The position numbers were made by a program, and so were the translations under genes. Positions 56,378 to 64,000 of a stretch of 64,000 nt of DNA are shown here, piece after piece. Location: assembly GCF_003996855.1 (NCBI RefSeq), contig NZ_NRQY01000002.1, positions 168,812 to 232,811 on the forward strand. The letters run 5' to 3'. Below the pieces are notes generated by a model, which worked only from the letters and a program-made list of their open reading frames with translations, was not told the origin of the DNA and made no database searches. Within the stretch, counting starts at the first letter, position 1. The number at the start of each line of letters is the position of its first letter. The DNA is from Morganella morganii (GTDB lineage: Bacteria > Pseudomonadota > Gammaproteobacteria > Enterobacterales > Enterobacteriaceae).

Positions 56378-57118
56378 TTACAGTAAACTTTCCAGTTCAT
56401 TAATTAACAGATCCACCAGAATAAAAAATCCTGTTCTGGATTTAGAGTCATCCCGTTTAGTGTCATAACTATCAGAAAAACAAAACAGCGCATTATTCGC
56501 GTATGAGGTCAGCTCATTGGTATGGAAAGCAGTCATACTGATGATGTGGGCATCTTTCAGCTGGACGATTTTGGCGGTTTCGATAATCTTTTTGGTTCCG
56601 CCGGAGAGCGAAATAAAAATCACGGTATCGTCTTTGCTGACAAGACGGGTAAAGGAGTCAGAAAGGTTATAATCATTAATAAAAAAGCAGTGCAGTCCCA
56701 GCGAAAATAATAAATGCTCCAGATAGTAACCGACCGCTTTGCTGGTTCCCCTTGCCACCAGAAAGATATTCCGTGAACCGTGCAATTTTTTTGCACAATC
56801 CCGGATCTGATCTTCATTAATCAGTGTGAAGGTCTTATGAATATTATTTTCGAGCTGTTTTTTATAGGATGCCGGTGCTTTTTTCTCTGCTTTATTTTGT
56901 GAAAGGATATGATTGTTAATCTGGAATTTAAGTTCTTTAAATCCGCTGAAACCTAATTTCTGGGATAAATTGATAATCACCGTTTTGGATACAAACGTTT
57001 TAGCGACTAATTCATTAATATTTAACCAGGGTATATCAGTAATATTTTCGGTAAGATATTTTAATACTTTTTTCTCACTGACGGTTAAGTTGTCGTAATT
57101 CTTCAGAAAATCCAGCAT
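56378..57118 (-). CDS. RpiR-family transcriptional regulator
   Basis: A 246-residue regulator with an N-terminal helix-turn-helix of the RpiR type (residues 1-77, NINELVAKTFVSKTVIINLSQKLGFSGFKELK) and a C-terminal SIS sugar-phosphate-binding domain (about 100-230, FLVARGTSKAVGYYLEHLL, FISLSGGTKKIIETAK). Such proteins sense phosphosugars. The ATG at 57118 has GGGAG eight bases upstream; the GTG three codons earlier does not. It lies upstream of the PTS and lyase genes on the same strand and probably controls them. Confidence 0.88.
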   Translation of the reverse strand: MLDFLKNYDNLTVSEKKVLKYLTENITDIPWLNINELVAKTFVSKTVIINLSQKLGFSGFKELKFQINNHILSQNKAEKKAPASYKKQLENNIHKTFTLINEDQIRDCAKKLHGSRNIFLVARGTSKAVGYYLEHLLFSLGLHCFFINDYNLSDSFTRLVSKDDTVIFISLSGGTKKIIETAKIVQLKDAHIISMTAFHTNELTSYANNALFCFSDSYDTKRDDSKSRTGFFILVDLLINELESLL

Positions 57119-57216
57119 ATCCGGCACTCCCCCGTTTCAGCGGCAATATCTTCCGATAATACCTCATAATAATGATAAACAGTGGATATTATGAATCACA
57201 TCCGTCATTAACATAC

Positions 57217-57255
57217 AAAAAAAGCCTGTAACCAATTAAGGTTACAGGCTTTTTC
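57217..57255 (-). terminator. Terminator of groS-groL
   Basis: A perfect stem AAAAAGCCTGTAACC / GGTTACAGGCTTTTT with a six-base loop, about 30 bases beyond the groL stop. Confidence 0.88.
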
Positions 57256-57283
57256 AGCAAACAATTGCAGTCAGACTACATGA

Positions 57284-58960
<1,677 letters not shown>

Positions 58961-58994
58961 TTAAGAAGATCTGAGTACAACCAGTACAGTGTTA

Positions 58995-59330
<336 letters not shown>

Positions 59331-59374
59331 TTAAAGGTTCAGGCCGGATACTAATACCATTGCCATGTTTAAGC

Positions 59375-59403
59375 AGATGGGGTCAGTTCCGGACAAGTTC
59401 AAG
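59375..59403 (-). promoter_or_regulatory. Sigma-32 heat-shock promoter of groSL
   Basis: On the minus strand CCCCCTTGAA, then 15 bases, then CCCCATCT. This fits the sigma-32 consensus CTTGAA-N13-17-CCCCAT and resembles the E. coli groE promoter. The transcript start would fall near 59367, about 80 bases before groS. Confidence 0.75.
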
Positions 59404-59460
59404 GGGGCAGAGACGAAAAAAATACGAAATTTTACTGTCTCTGTCCAAACTGTTCAGATA

Positions 59461-59967
59461 TCAGGGTTTATCCTGCCGGTTATCATCATTGCGTGATGCC
59501 GGTGACTGGTTGAGCCGCTGTGATGATGTGTCACCACGGCGCTCAAATTCGCCTTCATACACATTCCCCTGGTTTGCTGAGGTTCCTGAGAACGGATTTT
59601 TCCGCGGCTGATACACACGGATAAACGGCAGTACGCGGGATACCAGCAGTTTCTGTACCGGCGGCAGTAACAGCAGCAGTCCTAAGAAATCGGTAAAAAA
59701 GCCCGGCAATACCAGCAGTATCCCGGCCAGCACCAGAGAAACGCTTTTGATCATCTCTGCCGCAGGGCTTTCACCCGCCTGAATTTTCTGCTGAATCAGA
59801 CCCAGATTACGCATTCCCTGATTACGTACCAGAGACACGCCGAGGCAGGATGTCAGCACCACCAGCACCAGTGTCATAAACACACCGATGGCAGATGCCA
59901 CGTGAACAAAGATGACCGCCTCAATATAGATCAGCAGACAAATGAGGATAAGGGGTAACCAACGCAT
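59461..59967 (-). CDS. fxsA: Membrane protein FxsA
   Basis: A 168-residue inner-membrane protein with about three hydrophobic helices (LPLILICLLIYIEAVIFVHV, GVFMTLVLVVLTSCLGVSLV, SLVLAGILLVLPGFFTDFLGLLLLL) and a hydrophilic C-terminal tail rich in Asn, Arg and Ser. In E. coli excess FxsA relieves F-plasmid exclusion of phage T7. The position upstream of groSL and next to aspA is conserved with E. coli. Confidence 0.93.
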   Translation of the reverse strand: MRWLPLILICLLIYIEAVIFVHVASAIGVFMTLVLVVLTSCLGVSLVRNQGMRNLGLIQQKIQAGESPAAEMIKSVSLVLAGILLVLPGFFTDFLGLLLLLPPVQKLLVSRVLPFIRVYQPRKNPFSGTSANQGNVYEGEFERRGDTSSQRLNQSPASRNDDNRQDKP

Positions 59968-60346
59968 AACGTCTTCCTTATGTGGTGCACTGTGATGTAA
60001 AAAACCGCCCCTTTGTCAGCCTTTGTGAACTACTTCTAAGAGACGCGCTGTAAATTCGATTTTTAGTTATAGATGTTCATAATGATGGGGGTCATTTCAG
60101 ACGTTTTCAAGCGCAGCATGCTCCGCAATCGCACATGATATTTGTGATTTATCGCACATAAGAGTGATAATAGTGCAAACATTTCAGTTAATAAGTGATC
60201 TGGCTAGAAGGATTCAACGCAAATTCAGAATATCATCACTAAGAATGCAATAAACCAAGTGATACTCACTATTAATATCGGACAAAATAATATAATTGCT
60301 GTCTTTACTATTAAGTAAGACAACCATTCAATCAAAGAAGGTTCTC
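59968..60346. other. Divergent fxsA-aspA control region
   Basis: About 380 bases with no gene. It holds a strong CRP-like site (listed separately). I see no other firm element; an FNR site could not be recognised. Confidence 0.5.
60143..60158 (+). promoter_or_regulatory. Candidate CRP site upstream of aspA
   Basis: TGTGA-TTTATC-GCACA matches nine of ten core positions of the CRP consensus, about 190-205 bases before the aspA start. Catabolite control of aspA is known in E. coli. Confidence 0.65.
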
Positions 60347-61771
60347 ATGTCAAATAATTTTCGTATCGAAGAAGACCTGCTGGGTAAACGTGAAGTACCG
60401 GACGACGTGTACTATGGTGTCCATACTCTGCGGGCTATCGAAAATTTCTATATCAGCGACCGTACAATCAATGATGTCCCGGAATTTATCCGTGGCATGG
60501 TGATGGTGAAAAAAGCCGCTGCCATGGCGAATAAAGAACTGCACACCATTCCGCGCGCGATTGCGGATACTATTATCAAAGCCTGCGATGAAGTCCTAAT
60601 CCACGGTAAATGTATGGATCAGTTCCCTGTGGATGTTTTCCAGGGCGGTGCCGGTACGTCACTGAACATGAACACAAACGAAGTACTGGCAAATATCGGC
60701 CTCGAACTGATGGGCCACAAAAAAGGGGAATATGAATTCCTCAACCCGAATGATCATCTGAACAAAGCCCAGTCCACCAACGACGCCTATCCGACCGGCT
60801 TCCGTATCGCCGTCTATAACTCAATTACCCAACTGATTAAATCCGTTGAGTATCTGAAAGGCGTATTTGATGATAAAGCAAATGAATTCAAAGACATCCT
60901 GAAAATGGGTCGCACCCAGTTACAGGATGCCGTTCCGATGACATTAGGCCAGGAATTCCACGCCTTTGCCATTCTGATGAAAGAAGAGATCAGAAACCTG
61001 CATCACACTGCTCAGCTGGTGCTGGAAGTTAACCTCGGCGCCACCGCGATTGGTACCGGGCTGAACACCGCACCGGGTTACCAGAAGCTGGCGGTGGAGA
61101 AACTGGCTGAAGTTACCGGCCTGCCATGTGTCCCGGCAGAAGACCTGATCGAAGCTACCTCTGACTGCGGCGCTTACGTGATGCTGCACAGCGCGCTGAA
61201 ACGCCTGGCGATGAAGCTCTCCAAAATCTGTAATGACCTGCGTCTGCTCTCTTCCGGTCCGCGTGCGGGTCTGAAAGAGATCAATCTGCCGGAAATGCAG
61301 GCGGGTTCTTCTATTATGCCGGCTAAAGTGAACCCGGTGATTCCTGAAGTGGTTAACCAGGCCTGTTTCAAAGTTATCGGTAACGATGTGTGTGTTACCA
61401 TGGCAGCTGAAACGGGTCAGTTACAGCTGAACGTAATGGAACCGGCCATCGGCCAGGCTATGTTTGAGTCTATCTCCCTGCTGAGCAATGCCTGCCGTAA
61501 CCTGGGTGAAAAATGCGTTTCCGGTATCACCGCCAACAAAGAAATTTGTGAAGCGTATGTGTTCAACTCTATCGGTATCGTGACTTACCTGAACCCGTTC
61601 ATCGGCCACCATAACGGAGATATCGTCGGTAAGATCTGTGCAGAAACCGGCAAGAGTGTACGCGAAGTGGTTCTGGAGCGCGGTCTGCTGACAGAAGCTG
61701 AGCTGGATGACATTTTCTCAATTGAGAACTTAAAAAACCCGGCCTATAAAGCAAAACGTTTTGATGATTAA
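60347..61771 (+). CDS. aspA: Aspartate ammonia-lyase (aspartase)
   Basis: A 474-residue enzyme that converts aspartate to fumarate and ammonia. It supplies fumarate for the Frd complex and ammonia as nitrogen. The N terminus [20 protein letters not shown] is as in E. coli, and the superfamily loop is [12 protein letters not shown] with the catalytic serine. The ATG at 60347 has AAGAAGG upstream; a longer frame adds 17 unrelated residues. Followed by a terminator and dcuA. Confidence 0.98.
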   Translation: MSNNFRIEEDLLGKREVPDDVYYGVHTLRAIENFYISDRTINDVPEFIRGMVMVKKAAAMANKELHTIPRAIADTIIKACDEVLIHGKCMDQFPVDVFQGGAGTSLNMNTNEVLANIGLELMGHKKGEYEFLNPNDHLNKAQSTNDAYPTGFRIAVYNSITQLIKSVEYLKGVFDDKANEFKDILKMGRTQLQDAVPMTLGQEFHAFAILMKEEIRNLHHTAQLVLEVNLGATAIGTGLNTAPGYQKLAVEKLAEVTGLPCVPAEDLIEATSDCGAYVMLHSALKRLAMKLSKICNDLRLLSSGPRAGLKEINLPEMQAGSSIMPAKVNPVIPEVVNQACFKVIGNDVCVTMAAETGQLQLNVMEPAIGQAMFESISLLSNACRNLGEKCVSGITANKEICEAYVFNSIGIVTYLNPFIGHHNGDIVGKICAETGKSVREVVLERGLLTEAELDDIFSIENLKNPAYKAKRFDD

Positions 61772-61798
61772 TATAATAATAAGAAATACATAGAACAC

Positions 61799-61836
61799 AA
61801 AAGCACGTCATCGCAAGGTAACGTGCTTTTTTATTA
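61799..61836 (+). terminator. Terminator between aspA and dcuA
   Basis: AAAAGCACGT / ACGTGCTTTTTT with a twelve-base loop. It would limit readthrough, so dcuA may have only part of the aspA transcription or its own promoter. Confidence 0.75.
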
Positions 61837-61886
61837 CCCTACTACAAAAATTTAACATTTTTCTATGGGATTTTACAGGAGCACTT

Positions 61887-63188
61887 ATGCTAGCCATCGA
61901 ATTTATTATCGTACTGCTGGCCATTTATCTTGGGGCACGCCTCGGGGGGATAGGCATCGGTTTTGCCGGCGGACTGGGGGTTCTTGCCCTGGCAGCCATC
62001 GGCGTGAAACCGGGCAGTATCCCGTTCGACGTTATCTCCATTATTATGGCTGTTATCGCTGCAATCTCCGCTATGCAGGTTGCCGGCGGGCTGGATTATC
62101 TGGTTCAGCAGACTGAAAAACTGCTGCGCCGTAATCCGCGTTATATCACCATTCTCGCCCCGATCGTCACCTATTTTCTGACACTGTTTGCCGGAACCGG
62201 TAATATTTCACTGGCAACCCTGCCGGTGATCACCGAGGTTGCCAAAGAACAGGGGATTAAACCTTCCCGTCCGCTCTCCACAGCAGTTGTGGCAGCGCAG
62301 ATAGGGATCACCGCGTCACCGATTTCAGCGGCGGTGGTGTACATGTCATCGGTGATGGAGACGATGGGGGTCAGCTATCTGCATCTGCTGATGATCCTCC
62401 TGCCATCCACTTTTGTCGCGATCATCCTGATGTCCTTTATTGTGTCCTGGTTGTTTGATGACAAACTCGCCAATGACCCGGTCTTTAAGAAACGCCTTGC
62501 CGAAGGTGTGGTTGAACTGAACCTCAGTGAAAAAACCGCTATCAAACCGGCGGCTAAACTGTCTGTGTTCCTGTTCCTGCTCGGTGTTCTGTCAGTTGTG
62601 GTCTTTGCGGTTGTGAACAGTAAGAGTGTCGGGCTGCTGTCCGAGCCGATTATGACAACCACTAACGCCATCCTGATCATCATGCTCAGTGTTGCGACAC
62701 TTATCACACTAATTTGTAAAGTGGAAACAGATCTCATCCTGAACTCCAGTACTTTTAAAGCCGGGATGAGTGCCTGTATCTGTATTCTGGGTGTGGCGTG
62801 GCTGGGCGATACCTTCGTTCAGGCTAACCTGGACTGGATCAAACTGACCGCCGGTGATTTAATCACTCAGCATCCGTGGCTGCTGGCCGTTATCTTCTTC
62901 TTCTGTTCAGCCCTGCTCTATTCACAGGCTGCCACCGCCAAAGCTCTGATGCCGATGGCGCTGGCACTGGGGGTCACACCACTGACCGCCATTGCCTCTT
63001 TCTCTGCGGTTTCCGGCCTGTTTATTCTGCCGACCTACCCGACGCTGGTCGCGGCGGTTCAGATGGATGACACCGGCACTACCCGCATCGGAAAACTGGT
63101 CTTCAACCACCCGTTCTTTATTCCGGGCACCATTGGTGTTGCGCTGTCGGTCTGCTTCGGCTTCCTTATCGGCAGTGTCGTTCTGTAA
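61887..63188 (+). CDS. dcuA: C4-dicarboxylate transporter DcuA
   Basis: A 433-residue inner-membrane antiporter with about ten to twelve helices, for aspartate, fumarate and succinate exchange during anaerobic growth. The sequence follows E. coli DcuA: IYLGARLGGIGIGFAGGLGV near the start, TFKAGMSACICILGVAWLGD in the second half and GTTRIGKLVFNHPFFIPGT near the end. With aspA it forms the aspartate-to-fumarate supply. In E. coli cutA and dsbD follow; here yjdC comes next. Confidence 0.96.
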   Translation: MLAIEFIIVLLAIYLGARLGGIGIGFAGGLGVLALAAIGVKPGSIPFDVISIIMAVIAAISAMQVAGGLDYLVQQTEKLLRRNPRYITILAPIVTYFLTLFAGTGNISLATLPVITEVAKEQGIKPSRPLSTAVVAAQIGITASPISAAVVYMSSVMETMGVSYLHLLMILLPSTFVAIILMSFIVSWLFDDKLANDPVFKKRLAEGVVELNLSEKTAIKPAAKLSVFLFLLGVLSVVVFAVVNSKSVGLLSEPIMTTTNAILIIMLSVATLITLICKVETDLILNSSTFKAGMSACICILGVAWLGDTFVQANLDWIKLTAGDLITQHPWLLAVIFFFCSALLYSQAATAKALMPMALALGVTPLTAIASFSAVSGLFILPTYPTLVAAVQMDDTGTTRIGKLVFNHPFFIPGTIGVALSVCFGFLIGSVVL

Positions 63189-63204
63189 TTCCCTGCACTG
63201 ACAA

Positions 63205-63232
63205 ATCCGCCCTCCGGGGCGGGTTTTATTTT
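63205..63232 (+). terminator. Terminator of dcuA
   Basis: The hairpin CCGCCC-TCCG-GGGCGG is followed by TTTTATTTT, about 20 bases after the dcuA stop. Confidence 0.75.
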
Positions 63233-63304
63233 CCCGCGTCTCTCGCCTTTCAGCCGCACTCACGTTATTCTGAACCCTATTGTCTCTATCAGGGAGAACC
63301 TGCT

Positions 63305-63877
63305 GTGCAACGTGAAGACGTCCTCAATCAGGCACTGAGTCTGCTGGAAAACCACGGCCTTCTGATGTCTGAAGCCACCCTCAACGATAACCTGGATATT
63401 GATCCCGAACGCCTGCGGATTTTCTGGCCGACCCGTAATGACCTGCTTTACGACTGCCTGCGTTACCACGGTAATCAGATTGATATCTGGCAGCGCCGTG
63501 TTCTGCTGGACGAATCCCTTTCCGGTGAAGACAAACTGCTTGCCCGCTACAGCGCACTGGCGGAACGTGTCCGGGAAAACCGTTTTCCGGGATGTCTGTT
63601 TATTGCTGCCAGCAGCGCATTTCCTGATACGGATCACCCGATCCATCAGTTATCTCGCCAACAGAAAAAAAGTGCCTTTGCATTCACCACAGAACTGCTC
63701 AGAGAGCTGGATATTGATGATTGTGATATGGTCGCCCGTCAGCTGGAACTGATCCTGGAAGGGTGTCTGAGCAAACTGCTGATTTCCCGCAGCACCGGTG
63801 ATATTGATACCGCCCGGCGGCTGGCAGAAGATGTACTGACTATCGCCCGCTGCCGCAAAAACGGCGCGCTCAGCTGA
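63305..63877 (+). CDS. yjdC: TetR-family regulator YjdC
   Basis: A 190-residue TetR/AcrR-type regulator with an N-terminal helix-turn-helix (residues 1-45) and a helical ligand domain. It matches E. coli YjdC: MQREDVLNQALSLLE at the start, RENRFPGCLFIAAS in the middle and LILEGCLSKLLISRSTGDIDTARRLAED near the end. The start codon is GTG, chosen for family agreement. Targets and ligand are unknown. The neighbourhood of dcuA and a tRNA-type promoter agrees with the E. coli order. Confidence 0.9.
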   Translation: MQREDVLNQALSLLENHGLLMSEATLNDNLDIDPERLRIFWPTRNDLLYDCLRYHGNQIDIWQRRVLLDESLSGEDKLLARYSALAERVRENRFPGCLFIAASSAFPDTDHPIHQLSRQQKKSAFAFTTELLRELDIDDCDMVARQLELILEGCLSKLLISRSTGDIDTARRLAEDVLTIARCRKNGALS

Positions 63878-63965
63878 TTTATTCACCAACTGCATAAATT
63901 GCGCCCGCATTCTGCATAAAAAGAGCACACATGCACTTTTTTTATGGTTTTTTGACAGAAAGGCA

Positions 63966-63994
63966 TTGACGCAAACCAAGGAATACGGTTTAAT
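63966..63994 (+). promoter_or_regulatory. Strong sigma-70 promoter at the window end
   Basis: TTGACG, a 17-base spacer, then TTTAAT, followed by the GC-rich discriminator GCGCCC. This is the form of a stringently controlled stable-RNA promoter. In E. coli the gene beyond yjdC is the tRNA-Phe gene pheU, so a tRNA gene just beyond the window is likely. Confidence 0.65.
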
Positions 63995-64000
63995 GCGCCC

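Overview
The window looks like a chromosomal segment of a facultatively anaerobic gammaproteobacterium of the Morganellaceae. Morganella itself is my best guess, inferred from protein resemblance and gene order; I could not run a database search. Most genes have close Escherichia coli counterparts. Several conserved blocks are recognisable: frdABCD, cstA-ybdD, efp/epmB/yjeI/groL/groS/fxsA/aspA/dcuA/yjdC. They are interrupted by accessory DNA.

Layout. 0.3-7.7 kb: a giant autotransporter adhesin with one internal frameshift. 7.8-14 kb: a DUF817 membrane protein, tusA, yhhQ behind a preQ1-I-like riboswitch, gldA, and a run of lipoprotein genes, two of them carrying single-base shifts. 14-22 kb: divergent glpABC (anaerobic glycerol-3-phosphate dehydrogenase) and frdABCD (fumarate reductase), together a glycerol-to-fumarate respiratory chain. 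22-24 kb: an orphan GH32 glycosidase and a long poorly coding gap. 24.4-30 kb: hypC, hypA, hydN, the activator fhlA, and the selenoprotein gene fdhF. 30.5-34.1 kb: eamA, then a low-GC insert with a YopH-like tyrosine phosphatase effector, its chaperone and an unknown divergent gene. 34.4-37.2 kb: cstA (one-base shift), ybdD and a lipoprotein. 37.3-48.6 kb: a complete hyfABCDEFGHIJ-hycI operon. 48.9-53 kb: eptB, efp, epmB and yjeI. 53.2-57.1 kb: an accessory cassette of a fumarase-superfamily lyase, a PTS EIICB permease and an RpiR regulator. 57.3-64 kb: groL-groS, fxsA, aspA, dcuA, yjdC, and a strong promoter running off the end that probably serves a tRNA gene.

How it fits together. The central theme is mixed-acid fermentation and fumarate respiration. 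fdhF, hydN, fhlA, hypAC and the hyf operon form a formate hydrogenlyase regulon. Three intergenic regions share the same candidate FhlA upstream site, and each has a sigma-54 -24/-12 promoter. aspA and dcuA supply and exchange fumarate for the Frd complex, and glpABC feeds it electrons. The accessory parts (autotransporter, type III effector module, PTS-lyase cassette) point to host association and an unassigned carbon source.

Caveat: five single-base or two-base shifts break otherwise intact genes (autotransporter, two adjacent lipoprotein genes carrying three between them, cstA). Three sit in homopolymers, so sequencing error is a real alternative to gene decay.
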